A DNA stretch of 64,000 bases from Pararhizobium sp. YC-54. Lineage in GTDB: Bacteria > Pseudomonadota > Alphaproteobacteria > Rhizobiales > Rhizobiaceae. Where the stretch lies: the NCBI RefSeq assembly GCF_025847205.1, contig NZ_JAOYTH010000001.1:62001-126000 (forward strand). Reading direction: 5' to 3'. The notes beneath the pieces are model-generated. The model did not search any database. It saw only the letters and a program-made list of their open reading frames with translations, and was not told the DNA's origin. Below, piece after piece: positions 1 through 9,300 of this stretch (position 1 is the stretch's first letter; every line of letters begins with the position of its first letter). A program made the translations under genes and the position numbers.

Positions 1-128
1 ATGTCGTTCCCCTTTAAACCGGAAGTTTTATAAAGGCCGGCCGCGTCATCAGTGCCTTTCAGGCCTTTGCGCGCAGACTTGGGTGGTTTCTTTGCGAACC
101 CCGGCATGCCGAAAATGTGACAGCTTTC

Positions 129-157
129 CGTCGCAAACGACTATGCCGTTTGCGACG
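129..157. terminator. Hairpin downstream of the binding-protein gene
   Basis: An 11-bp perfect stem (129-139 with 147-157) with a 7-nt loop. On the plus strand it is followed by ATTTTCGTTTT, but the gene that ends near it (277-1275) is on the minus strand, where no T run follows. A second hairpin, 192-214, has a 9-bp stem and 5-nt loop. Two stem-loops just after a periplasmic binding-protein gene usually stabilise or terminate its transcript; which of the two they do here is inference. Bases 1-276 otherwise hold no gene that I can support. Confidence 0.5.
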
Positions 158-276
158 ATTTTCGTTTTCATATCCATGTTTCATGGAAATACCGGCGGCA
201 TTTCGTGCCGCCGGATATTGGTGCCTGTTATCTTCCGGCGCTACGGCATGTGCCGCATCACCGGCGGTCTTTTCCT

Positions 277-1275
277 TTAGAGGGCTGCCTTGACCTTTTC
301 GGCGACCTCAGGCGCGACCCACTTGGTCCACATGTCCGGATAGTTTTCCAAGAAATGCTTGGCTGCGTCTTCGTTGGTGCCCTGGTTGGCGTCCATCCAG
401 GCGAGAACCTTGTTGACGGTGCCGTTGTCCCACTTGCGGACCTTGACGTAGTCCATCGCAACGCCGGCCTTCTCGGAGAAGGCCTTGGTCACCACCGTGT
501 AGACGTCGGACGTCGGGTAGGAGTTGACCTTCGGATCCGGGCAATCCGGAACAGCGGTGCACGCGTCCCAGTCGGCCTTGTTGTGATCGACACCGAAGCT
601 GAGGCGCGTCATCTCGTACTTTCCGAGAATAGCGGTCGGAGCCCAGTAGTAGCCAAGCCAGCCGGTCTTCTTTTCGAAGGCGTTGGAGATCGAGCCGTCG
701 AGACCCGCTGCCGAGCCCGTATCGATCAGCTCGAAACCGAGCTTTTCGGCGCCGAGCGCCCTATAGAGGTTGGCGGATGAAACCTGGCAGTTCCAGCCCG
801 ACGGGCAGTTGTAGATAGCGGCCTTTGAAGCATCCTCCGGCGCCGGGAAGAGTTCCGGATGTTTTAGTGCGTCCTGAACGGTCTTGATGTCCGGATGGGC
901 GTCCGAAAGAAATTTCGGAATCCACCAGCCTTCGACCCCGCCTTCGCTCAGCAGCGGTGCGGCTTCGATCAGGCGGCCTTCCTTGATGGCGGCGTCGAGC
1001 GGCGTGCGCACGGCATTGACCCACAGTTCGGGCGCCATGTCCGGCTGCGCCTTCTCGTTCATCGAGGTGAAGGTCGGCATGGTATCGCCAGTCACCAGCG
1101 TTACCGTGCAGCCGTAGCCGTTTTCAAGGATATACTTGTCGACATGGGCGGCGACGCCGGCGGATGCCCAGTTCATTTCTGCAATGCTGACTTCGCCGCA
1201 TTCGGCGGCTTGAGCGGAGCCGGCAAGCGCATAAACGCCGGCGGCGAGGATAGTGGAAGCGAGGAGCTTCTTCAT
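277..1275 (-). CDS. Glycine betaine/choline-type ABC transporter substrate-binding protein
   Basis: 332 aa periplasmic solute receptor of the OpuAC/ProX-like class, which delivers quaternary amines such as glycine betaine, proline betaine or choline to an ABC importer. A Sec signal peptide covers about residues 1-23 (charged MKK, hydrophobic core, cleavage after AQA). The mature part begins with an ECGEVSIAEMNW segment and is rich in Trp, as expected for the aromatic cage that binds a trimethylammonium group. Several Cys in the middle (NCPSGWNC, CTAVPDC) suggest disulfides. A GGGAGG ribosome site lies 6-7 nt before the ATG. Its permease and ATPase genes are not in the window and may lie beyond the left edge, downstream on the same strand. 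The family is clear; the exact ligand is not. Confidence 0.85.
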   Translation of the reverse strand: MKKLLASTILAAGVYALAGSAQAAECGEVSIAEMNWASAGVAAHVDKYILENGYGCTVTLVTGDTMPTFTSMNEKAQPDMAPELWVNAVRTPLDAAIKEGRLIEAAPLLSEGGVEGWWIPKFLSDAHPDIKTVQDALKHPELFPAPEDASKAAIYNCPSGWNCQVSSANLYRALGAEKLGFELIDTGSAAGLDGSISNAFEKKTGWLGYYWAPTAILGKYEMTRLSFGVDHNKADWDACTAVPDCPDPKVNSYPTSDVYTVVTKAFSEKAGVAMDYVKVRKWDNGTVNKVLAWMDANQGTNEDAAKHFLENYPDMWTKWVAPEVAEKVKAAL

Positions 1276-2067
1276 GTTTAAGACCTCCCAGTCTTAATGC
1301 AGCCAAAAATCTTGGGGTCGATCGGGATACTGCATCTCCCGGAAACCCAATCGTTCAGGTTGAAGCAGATCGGGGGGCGCTTGTGGCAAGGCCAATCTTT
1401 CATCCCCGCTGCGACGGCGTTGGAGTTTTGCCGTCTGACCGCGCAACTCTGCCGTCAGCCATCTCTCTTTTTACCGTTGAGGGCAGCGTAAGTATTCCAC
1501 AGGAGAAATCAACCTCCGGAATCGTTTTAAGCCATGCCGGCAGCTTTCTTGGGCCGCCAAAAGGCGCGCGCAAGCCGTTGAATTTTAATGAGCCGGGGAA
1601 ACTTTTTGTGCAAATGCGCCGGTCTTTGGCACAAAATTAGCACTGCTTCACACAAGAGCCGCGAAGCGTGTTTTATCGCAGACAAATTGTGTTCCGTATG
1701 CGCCTTCAAATTGATTTTCATCCAACATGAAAAAAAGTGAAAAAAATGCGGAATTCACCTTTGGTTAAGCTCTCACTAACCATCCAGTAACACTGTCAGG
1801 CTAATTGTTTTCGTGCGGCAGGGAAACTTGGCCGCCCGGCCGGATCAGGTTTTGCGTCCCGGCCGGAGCGATCTCCGGGTGTATGCCGGAGGGGCCATGC
1901 GTACTGTTGGCAGACCGCACAGTTCCGAAAGGAGCGGGTGCGGTTTTCGCGTTTACAGCGCCACGGTCATTCATGACGCGCAATGGTCTGCATAGTTTTT
2001 CCCTAAATCGGAATCGATTTGAGGAATTATGCGGTAAGAGCCGGTGTCCGCCTTGGCTTTCGGTCAT
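1276..2067. other. Long intergenic region without a supportable gene
   Basis: About 790 bp between the binding-protein gene and a minus-strand terminator. It contains the upstream region of the binding-protein gene, a 6-bp inverted repeat TGGTTA-N9-TAACCA near 1761-1781, and at 1996-2032 an AATCGGAATCGATT-type palindromic motif embedded in TTTTTCCC...GGAATTATGC. Open frames here are short, lack ribosome sites and do not look like proteins. Confidence 0.5.
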
Positions 2068-2073
2068 AAAAAA

Positions 2074-2100
2074 AACCGCGCCTCTTTAACTGGCGCGGTT
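2074..2100 (-). terminator. Rho-independent terminator, minus strand
   Basis: Perfect 9-bp GC-rich stem (2074-2082 with 2092-2100), 9-nt loop, and an uninterrupted A run at 2068-2075 that becomes a U run on the minus strand. It sits 27 bp past the stop of the small frame at 2127-2270, which is the main argument that a minus-strand transcript exists there. Confidence 0.8.
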
Positions 2101-2126
2101 CGAGTGATCAGTCTGGGAGAGACTTA

Positions 2127-2270
2127 TTAGCCGACGCTGCGCGTCCGGATGAAGCCGAGCGGGCCGAAGGGGGCCGGCATGACGGTGTTGCGGACACGCG
2201 ACTGGCTGTCGGGAGCCTTGGAGTTCCAGGCGATCTGAACGAAATTGGGCTTGCTGAAGATGAACAACAT
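2127..2270 (-). CDS. Small protein of unknown function (47 aa)
   Basis: A 47-residue frame starting MLFIFSKPNFVQ and ending GFIRTRSVG, stop TAA. It ends 27 bp before a textbook minus-strand terminator. The sequence has no membrane segment, is rich in Pro, Asn and Arg, and has evenly distributed hydrophobic residues (PAPFGPLGF). The ribosome site is poor (AAGG about 13 nt upstream). The open frame extends upstream to 2534, but that part is low in coding character. I do not recognise a family. It may instead be the tail of a small RNA ending at the terminator. Confidence 0.4.
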   Translation of the reverse strand: MLFIFSKPNFVQIAWNSKAPDSQSRVRNTVMPAPFGPLGFIRTRSVG

Positions 2271-2517
2271 CTGGGTGTGACCTTGGGTGTGAAGCGCTTG
2301 TTCGCTCCGTGGTTTGATGGTGCTGATATACGCCTGCTGTGGCGCAAAGCAACAAGAGTTTTTGCCATGAAATGTCGCTTTCCGGATACTGTTGCCGCAA
2401 AGCCGCGCAAGCCTTGCAGCAGTCTGAAACATGGCGTGAGCGAACGGCCGGGATGGTGGCAAAAATGCGGCAAAACATGGCTTTGCTTGTGGCGATAGCG
2501 ATGCTAGACGAGGTGTC

Positions 2518-3972
2518 ATGACAAAGACGATCATGCTTCAGGGAACCGGCTCCGATGTCGGAAAAACGGTATTGGTGGCGGGCCTCTGCCGTGTCGCATC
2601 CAACCGCGGTCTGAAGGTGGCGCCGTTCAAGCCGCAGAACATGTCGAACAATGCCGCGGTGTCGGACGACGGCGGCGAGATCGGCCGGGCGCAATGGCTG
2701 CAATCGATGGCTGCCCGCATCCCGTCATCGGTGCATATGAACCCTGTTCTGCTCAAGCCGCAGTCGGAAACCGGCAGCCAGATCATCGTTCAGGGCAAGG
2801 TGGCGGGACAGGCGAGAGGACGCGACTACCAGGCCTTGAAACCCAAGCTGATGAGCGCCGTCCTGGAAAGTTTCGAAACCGTGCGGTCCGGTGTCGATCT
2901 GGTAATCGTTGAAGGAGCGGGATCGCCGGCCGAAATCAACCTGCGCGCCGGTGACATCGCCAATATGGGATTTGCCACCCGCGCCCAAGTTCCGGTCGTG
3001 CTGGTCGGCGATATCGATCGCGGCGGCGTCATCGCCTCGCTTGTCGGCACCCACACCATTCTGTCCGCCGAAGACCGCGCCATGATCAGCGGCTATATCA
3101 TCAACAAGTTCCGGGGCGACGTGTCGCTGTTCGACGACGGCATTGCCGCAGTCAAAAATTTCACCGGTTGGCCTTGTTTCGGCGTCGTTCCCTGGCTGGA
3201 GAGCGCCGGCCGTCTCCCGGCGGAAGATTCCGTCGTGCTGGAAAGGCTGGCACGAGGGACGGGCAGGGCGCTGAAGATTGCCGTGCCCGTTCTGTCGCGC
3301 ATCGCCAATTTCGACGATCTCGACCCGCTGGCGGCCGAGCCGGAGGTTGATCTCGTCTTCGTTCGTCCCGGCGAGAGAATTCCCGCTGACGCCGGTCTGG
3401 TGGTCATTCCTGGATCGAAGGCGACGATTGCCGATCTCCGCGATTTTCGCGCGCAGGGCTGGGATCGTGACCTGCAGGCGCATGTCCGGCGCGGTGGCCG
3501 CGTCATCGGCATTTGCGGCGGCTATCAGATGCTGGGAGACCGGGTCACCGATCCGCATGGAATCGAAGGCAATGTCGTTGAAATCGAAGGTCTCGGGCTG
3601 CTCGCGGTCGAAACCGAGATGGCGCCGGAAAAGACGGTGCGCAACAGCAGCGCCCGCTCGGCGGTCTACGATGTTGCGCTGGACGGCTACGAAATTCACC
3701 TCGGCCGCACCACGGGCGCGGACTGCGTCCGCCCGGCGGTGATCATCGATGGCCGACCGGATGGCGCGGTGTCGGTGGACGGCATGGTCAGCGGAACCTA
3801 TCTGCACGGCCTGTTTGCCAGCGATGCCTATCGCGCTGCACTGCTGAAAAGCTTCGGCATCGAGGGTGGTGGTGAAAATTACCGGCAATCGGTCGACCGG
3901 GCGCTCGACGATGTCGCGGCAGAGTTGGAAGCGGTGTTGGACCCGCGCTGGCTGGACGGCCTGATGTCTTGA
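2518..3972 (+). CDS. cobQ: Cobyric acid synthase CobQ
   Basis: 484 aa, normal length. It amidates side chains b, d, e and g of adenosylcobyrinate a,c-diamide with glutamine and ATP in the cytoplasm. The N-terminal dethiobiotin-synthetase-like domain carries a P-loop-like GTGSDVGKT (residues 9-17) and KPQNMSNNA; the C-terminal class I glutamine amidotransferase domain has the nucleophile Cys333 in GICGGYQML and the His of GTYLHGLF near the C-terminus. It stands alone on the plus strand, before the B12 riboswitch that precedes cobP, so it is probably transcribed separately. The start is the ATG at 2518 behind GAGG. Confidence 0.95.
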   Translation: MTKTIMLQGTGSDVGKTVLVAGLCRVASNRGLKVAPFKPQNMSNNAAVSDDGGEIGRAQWLQSMAARIPSSVHMNPVLLKPQSETGSQIIVQGKVAGQARGRDYQALKPKLMSAVLESFETVRSGVDLVIVEGAGSPAEINLRAGDIANMGFATRAQVPVVLVGDIDRGGVIASLVGTHTILSAEDRAMISGYIINKFRGDVSLFDDGIAAVKNFTGWPCFGVVPWLESAGRLPAEDSVVLERLARGTGRALKIAVPVLSRIANFDDLDPLAAEPEVDLVFVRPGERIPADAGLVVIPGSKATIADLRDFRAQGWDRDLQAHVRRGGRVIGICGGYQMLGDRVTDPHGIEGNVVEIEGLGLLAVETEMAPEKTVRNSSARSAVYDVALDGYEIHLGRTTGADCVRPAVIIDGRPDGAVSVDGMVSGTYLHGLFASDAYRAALLKSFGIEGGGENYRQSVDRALDDVAAELEAVLDPRWLDGLMS

Positions 3973-4057
3973 AGTCCTGATCGCGGCGTCTTGTCGGCGG
4001 AGATCGCGCCGCAATTGACTTGATCCAGTCGAGCGCCTAATCATCAGCCATTGGATG

Positions 4058-4395
4058 GTTCCCGATGTGCCGTTGCATGTTGGGAGTAAATGGGAATGCG
4101 ACGGGCCGGACCCAAACCGGGCGTCCTTATCGCAGCCGACCCCGCGACTGTAGAACGGTCAGGGTTCGCCATCCGGGAAAGCCGATGGTCCGGACTGTCC
4201 GCATTCGCGGCGGCGGAAGGATCGGTCCAACCGGAAAAGCCACTGGAGCGGCATCACGATCAGCCGGGGCCGGACGCCTCTAAGTCTACGAATCGTCCAC
4301 CTCTTCGTGATGCCAAAAAACTCCGGGAAGGCGAGGCGAACCCGTTCGTGCCCTTTAAGGGTTACGTGACGCCGTGAGCCAGGAGACCTGCCGTC
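4058..4395 (+). promoter_or_regulatory. Adenosylcobalamin (B12) riboswitch before cobP
   Basis: Landmarks of the cobalamin riboswitch appear in order: TGGGAATGCG (4091), a GCAGCCGACCCCGCGACTGTA core (4132-4152), GCCACTG (4239-4245), CGGGAAGGCG (4324-4333) and the B12 box GAGCCAGGAGACCTGCC (4376-4392). The stretch between the ACTGTA core and GCCACTG is long, an enlarged peripheral arm. Immediately after the B12 box, CCTCC (4395-4399) can pair with GGAGG (4446-4450), the Shine-Dalgarno of the leader frame, with GGCATC/GATGCC (4402-4407, 4435-4440) as an inner stem. This suggests translational control: ligand binding would favour sequestration. The riboswitch identity is seen; the switching mechanism is inference. 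Confidence 0.9.
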
Positions 4396-4455
4396 CTCCA
4401 GGGCATCCTGCCCGATCCAGGGAGAGACACTCCCGATGCCAGCACGGAGGTTGTC

Positions 4456-4554
4456 ATGGCTTTACTATCCCGTTTCCGGAACGGCCCGTTTCGCGTTGCC
4501 GCAGGCGCCTGCTTGCCAGGGCCAGGGGTTCGCTTATCGCCCGGCGCGCGCTGA
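4456..4554 (+). CDS. Possible 32-aa leader peptide between riboswitch and cobP
   Basis: ATG at 4456 has an ideal ribosome site, GGAGG at 4446-4450 with 5-nt spacing. The frame encodes 32 residues starting MALLSRFRNG, basic and rich in Gly, Ala and Arg, and stops at 4554, 15 bp before the cobP ATG. cobP itself has only a weak site (GGGAT). The strong site belongs to the leader frame and is the one that the riboswitch expression platform can hide, so cobP is plausibly translated by coupling or re-initiation after this peptide. I know no family for it. Confidence 0.45.
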   Translation: MALLSRFRNGPFRVAAGACLPGPGVRLSPGAR

Positions 4555-4569
4555 GGCCGGGATCATTTC

Positions 4570-5109
4570 ATGACAGCGATACAGTCAGGCAGTGTGCTGG
4601 CAGGCAGCGTGCTGGTTCTGGGCGGCGCCCGTTCCGGCAAATCCGTCTTTGCCGAAAAACTCGTCAAGGCGTCGGGTCTTGGCATGCATTACGTCGCGAC
4701 CGGGAGGGCCTGGGATGGCGAGATGCAGGCAAGGATTGCCGGGCATCGCGATCGCCGCGGGGCCGATTGGCAGACCCATGAGGAGCCGCTCGAGCTTGTC
4801 ACCTGCCTTGAGGCGATCGACGCGCCTGACCGGATCGTTCTGATCGATTGCCTGACCCTGTGGGTCACCAACCTGATGATGGAGCATCGGGATATCGCGG
4901 CCGAATTTGAAAAGCTCGCGGCCTATGTGCCGCAGGCCAAGGCCCGGCTGGTCTTCGTCTCGAACGAGGTCGGGCTTGGCATCGTGCCGGAAAACCGGAT
5001 GGCGCGCGACTTTCGCGACCATGCCGGCCGGCTGCACCAGATCATTGCGGAGATATCCGCAGACGTCTATTTTATCGCGGCCGGATTGCCGCTGAAAATG
5101 AAGGGTTGA
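4570..5109 (+). CDS. cobP: Bifunctional adenosylcobinamide kinase / adenosylcobinamide-phosphate guanylyltransferase
   Basis: 179 aa, usual size of CobP/CobU. It phosphorylates adenosylcobinamide and transfers GMP to give AdoCbi-GDP, activating it for nucleotide-loop assembly. The P-loop GGARSGKS is at about residues 18-25; [22 protein letters not shown] follows the CobU pattern with the guanylylated His in the GHR segment; [10 protein letters not shown] carries the Walker B region. It is the first cob gene after the B12 riboswitch and runs directly into cobW (3 bp gap), so both should be repressed when adenosylcobalamin is plentiful. Confidence 0.95.
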   Translation: MTAIQSGSVLAGSVLVLGGARSGKSVFAEKLVKASGLGMHYVATGRAWDGEMQARIAGHRDRRGADWQTHEEPLELVTCLEAIDAPDRIVLIDCLTLWVTNLMMEHRDIAAEFEKLAAYVPQAKARLVFVSNEVGLGIVPENRMARDFRDHAGRLHQIIAEISADVYFIAAGLPLKMKG

Positions 5110-5112
5110 TCC

Positions 5113-6177
5113 ATGACCATTGCAAAAGCCGCCCACGGCAAGATCCCGGCAACCGTCATCACCGGCTTCCTTGGCGCCGGCAAGACGACGATGATCCGCA
5201 ACATCCTGCAGAATGCCGGCGGCCGGCGCATCGCGCTGATCATCAACGAGTTCGGCGATCTCGGCGTCGATGGCGACGTGCTGAAGGGCTGCGGCGCCGA
5301 AGCCTGCAGCGAGGACGACATCATCGAGCTGACCAATGGCTGCATCTGCTGCACTGTGGCCGACGATTTCATCCCGACCATGACCAAGCTGCTCGAGCGC
5401 GGAAACCGCCCGGACCATATTGTCATCGAAACATCCGGTCTGGCGCTGCCACAGCCGCTGATCGCTGCCTTCAACTGGCCGGATATCCGCACGCAAGTGA
5501 CCGTTGATGGCGTCATCACCGTCGTCGATAGCGCCGCCGTCGCTGCCGGACGGTTTGCCGACGATCACGACAAGGTCGATGCGCTGCGCGTCAACGATGA
5601 CAATCTCGATCACGAAAGCCCGATCGAGGAGTTGTTCGAAGACCAGCTGACCGCTGCCGATCTGATCATTCTCAACAAGACCGACCTGCTCGATTCGACC
5701 GGTCTGGCGTTTGTCCGCAACGAGGTCTCCGCGCGCACCAGCCGCAAGCCGGCGATGATCGAAGCGAAGAACGGCGAGGTTTCCGCAGCCGTGCTGCTCG
5801 GCCTCGGTGTCGGCACGGAAAGCGACATCGCCAACCGCAAGTCCCATCACGAGATGGACCATGAGGCGGGCGAGGAGCATAGCCATGACGAGTTCGACAG
5901 TTTCGTTGTCGAACTGGGGCCGATTACCGATCCGGCCGGTTTCATCGAAAGGCTGAAGCCCATCATCGCCGCACACGACGTGCTGCGCCTGAAGGGGTTC
6001 GCCGATATCCCCGGCAAGCCGATGCGCCTGCTGATCCAGGGTGTCGGCGCCCGTATCGACCAGTATTTCGACCGCCCATGGGCTACGGGCGAAGTGCGCC
6101 GCACCCGCCTGGTCGTCATCGGCCTGCATGACATGGATGAAGCCGCCGTGCGCGCTGCCATCGCAGCGGCGGTTTGA
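5113..6177 (+). CDS. cobW: CobW, COG0523 GTPase of cobalamin synthesis
   Basis: 354 aa metallochaperone-like GTPase thought to supply cobalt around the CobN/CobST chelatase step. Walker [10 protein letters not shown] at residues 18-26; the family metal motif CICC at 77-80 inside TNGCICC; guanine specificity LNKTD near residue 190. A histidine-rich stretch (HHEMDHEAGEEHSHDE) near residues 236-252 precedes the C-terminal CobW_C domain and could bind metal. It lies between cobP and cobN in the riboswitch-controlled unit. A second COG0523 gene in the window (52690-53895) belongs instead to the zinc set. Confidence 0.93.
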   Translation: MTIAKAAHGKIPATVITGFLGAGKTTMIRNILQNAGGRRIALIINEFGDLGVDGDVLKGCGAEACSEDDIIELTNGCICCTVADDFIPTMTKLLERGNRPDHIVIETSGLALPQPLIAAFNWPDIRTQVTVDGVITVVDSAAVAAGRFADDHDKVDALRVNDDNLDHESPIEELFEDQLTAADLIILNKTDLLDSTGLAFVRNEVSARTSRKPAMIEAKNGEVSAAVLLGLGVGTESDIANRKSHHEMDHEAGEEHSHDEFDSFVVELGPITDPAGFIERLKPIIAAHDVLRLKGFADIPGKPMRLLIQGVGARIDQYFDRPWATGEVRRTRLVVIGLHDMDEAAVRAAIAAAV

Positions 6178-6204
6178 GGGCGTTTTGACCGGGCGCGAGA
6201 ATTT

Positions 6205-6373
6205 CCCCTCCCCAACCCCTCCCCACACGGGGGAGGGGCTTGAACGGCGTTTGCCGCTATTTTTGTACCCGGTTGACCGGTTCAGGGCCTGTTTCCCATT
6301 CGAGACTAACAGGCTTGGAAAAGAGGTGCGGCAGCTTAGCCCCGCCCCCTTGTGGGGAGGGGTTGGGGAGGGG
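6205..6373. repeat. Palindromic intergenic element between cobW and cobN
   Basis: A 36-nt C/G-rich arm at 6205-6240 is repeated inverted at 6338-6373 with only two differences; each arm is itself partly palindromic (CCCCTCCCC...GGGGAGGGG). The right arm ends 17 bp before the cobN ribosome site. It looks like the short mosaic palindromic elements scattered in rhizobial intergenic regions. In RNA it would fold into one very stable cruciform-like hairpin and could lower read-through into cobN. Confidence 0.75.
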
Positions 6374-6399
6374 ACTTCGCCCAGTCTCAGGGAGGTTGC

Positions 6400-9300
6400 A
6401 TGCATCTCCTCCTAGCCCAGAAGGGAACGATCACCGACGGCGAGGAAGCGATCGATCTCGGTCAGTCGCCGGCCGATATCCTGTTCCTGTCGGCTGCCGA
6501 TACCGAGCTTTCGTCGATCGCTGGCGCGCATCGCACGCGGAGCGCCAAGCCGAGCCTGCGGGTGGCCAGCCTCTTGACGCTCAAGCACCCGATGTCGGTG
6601 GATACCTATGTCGAACGCACGGCGCGCCATGCCAGGCTCATCATCGTGCGCCCGCTCGGCGGTGCCAGCTATTTCCATTATGTGCTGGAGGCGCTGCATG
6701 CGGCAGCCGTCACCCATAAATTCCAGATTGCCGTACTGCCGGGCTGCGACAAGCCCGATCCGGGGCTGGAGCCTTTTTCGACCGTTTCTGCCGAAGACCG
6801 CAACCGGATGTGGGCCTATTTCACCGAAGGCGGCGCCGGCAACATGGTCCGGCTGCTCAGCTATGCCGAGGCGCTGATCGACGGCTCGGAAAAACCGGAA
6901 TCCGCAGCGCCGCTGATGAAGGCGGGAATCTGGTGGCCGGGGCAGGGCGTGATTGGAACCGAGGCATGGAAGAAAGCGGTTGGGTTTGTCCCGGGCAGGG
7001 AGTTCCCCCCCTCTGTCAGCTTTGCTGACATCTCCCCCTCAAGGGCAGGGCTATCGCATATGGACGCGCGGCTCGCTCCCTCTTCTCCCCAGCGGGGAGA
7101 AGGTGGCCCGCAGGGCCGGATGAGGGGGACGGCTGGCTCCGAGTTTGCCGAAGCATCCCCCTCATCGCCTCGCATGCGCTCGGCACTTCTCCCCGCTGGG
7201 GAGAAGAGGGAGACTGCGGTGGCGGCCTTCGATCCATATGCGACAGCCCTGCCCTCAAGGGGGGAGATGCCCGATAGGGCAGAGGGGGGTACGCCTCCAC
7301 AGCAGCAGCCCCGCCCGATCGTCGCCCTCTGCTTCTACCGCGCCCTTGTCCAAAGCGGCGAGACCAGGCCTGTCGAAGCCCTGATCGAAGCGCTCGGTGC
7401 CGAAGGTCTGACGGTGCTGCCGGTCTTTGTTTCCAGCCTCAAGGATGCGGTCTCGATCGGTACGCTAGAGGCTGTTTTCGGCGAAGTTCCGCCGATGGTG
7501 GTGATGAATGCGACCGGGTTCGCGGTTTCCGCGCCTGGCGCCGACCGAAAGCCGACCGTGCTCGAGTTTTCCGATGCACCGGTCCTTCAGGTGATCTTTT
7601 CCGGCTCCTCGCGCGCCGCGTGGGAAGCCTCGCCGCAGGGCCTGATGGCGCGCGATCTGGCGATGAACGTGGCGCTGCCGGAGGTCGATGGGCGCATCCT
7701 GTCGCGCGCCGTCTCGTTCAAGGCGGCGGCCGTCTACGACACCGATGTCGAGGCCAATATTGTCGGCCATGAACCTCTGGCCGACCGCGTCGCCTTTGCC
7801 GCCAGGCTGGCGGCCAACTGGGCCAGACTGCGTCAGGCCGCACCGGCTGAGCGCCGCGTGGCGATCGTCATGGCGAATTATCCCAACCGCGACGGGCGGC
7901 TTGGCAACGGCGTCGGCCTCGATACGCCAGCCGGTACGATCGAAGTCATGAAAGCGATGGCTGCTGCCGGCTACGGGATTGATGGTATCCCGAGCGATGG
8001 CGATGCGCTGATCCGGTATCTGATGGACGGGCCGACCAATTCGGCGCGGGTGGACTGCGAAGTCCGCGAGACGCTTTCCTTGAGTCAATACAATGCCTTC
8101 TTCTCGTCTCTTCCCGCTCAGATTCAGGGTGAGGTTGTTGGCCGCTGGGGCAGGCCGCAGAGTGATCCGTTCTTCCGCGACGGCTGCTTTGCACTGCCTT
8201 TGACGCGCTTTGGAGAAACGCTGGTCGGCATTCAGCCGGCGCGCGGCTACAATATCGATCCGAAGGAAACCTATCACTCGCCCGACCTTGTGCCGCCGCA
8301 TGGCTATCTGGCCTTCTACGCCTTCCTGCGTCAGGAATACGGTGCGCATGCCATCGTCCATATGGGCAAGCACGGCAATCTCGAATGGCTGCCGGGAAAA
8401 TCGCTGGCGCTGTCGGAAACCTGTTATCCGGAAGCGGTGTTTGGTCCGATGCCGCATCTCTATCCGTTCATCGTCAACGATCCGGGCGAGGGCACGCAGG
8501 CCAAGCGGCGTAGCAGTGCCGTCATCATCGATCACCTGACGCCGCCGCTGACGCGGGCCGAATCCTACGGCCCGCTGAAAGACCTCGAAGCACTGGTGGA
8601 TGAATATTACGACGCAGCCGGCGGCGACCCGCGGCGTCTCAGATTGCTGAGCAAACAGATCCTCGATCTCGTGCGTGACATCGGCCTCGATCATGACGCC
8701 GGCATTGCCGGTACCGACGCCGAGGACAAGGCGCTCGAAAAGCTCGACGCCTATCTCTGCGACCTCAAGGAACTGCAGATCCGCGACGGCCTGCATATCT
8801 TTGGCGTCGCTCCGGAAGGCCGGTTGCTGACGGACCTGACGGTTGCTCTTGCGCGTGTGCCGCGCGGGCTGGGCGAGGGTGGCGACCAGAGCCTGCAGCG
8901 GGCGATGGCAGTGGATGCGGGGCTGGGGCGTTCGAAACTGATCTCCCCCTTAAGGGAGGAGATCAATCCGGAACGTTCGTTCGACCCGCTCGACTGCGTC
9001 CTTTCCGATCCCTGGCATGGCCCCAAGCCGGCCATGCTTGCCGAGGTCTCCGACGCCCCATGGCGGACCGCCGGCGATACTGTCGAGCGCATCGAGGTGC
9101 TGGCCACGAGGTTCGTCTCCGGCGAATTGCCGTGCCCTAAAAGCTGGACCTCCACCCGCGCTGTTCTCGACGAAATCGAAGCCCGCCTCAAACCCTCGAT
9201 CACCCAGTCCGGTCCCGCCGAAATCGCTGCTCTGATGACGGGGCTCGACGGCCGTTTCGTCGCTCCCGGCCCCTCTGGCGCGCCGACGCGCGGGCGGCCG

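Noticed and set aside
1..107. Minus-strand frame open to the left edge, Lys/Gly-rich, ATG at 107
   Set aside because: Only 35 residues visible, no ribosome site, and it overlaps a hairpin region; not enough to call a gene.
1623..1641. Sigma-54-like TTGGCAC-N5-TAGCA element (GG-N10-GC)
   Set aside because: The -12 part is imperfect and no plausible gene follows on the plus strand before cobQ, 880 bp away.
1761..1781. CtrA-like TTAA-N7-CTAAC / TGGTTA-TAACCA inverted repeat
   Set aside because: One half-site mismatch and no gene with an obvious start nearby; could be chance.
2725..4044. Long antisense frame (439 aa) opposite cobQ
   Set aside because: High-GC third positions leave antisense frames open; the sense strand is clearly cobQ with full family motifs.
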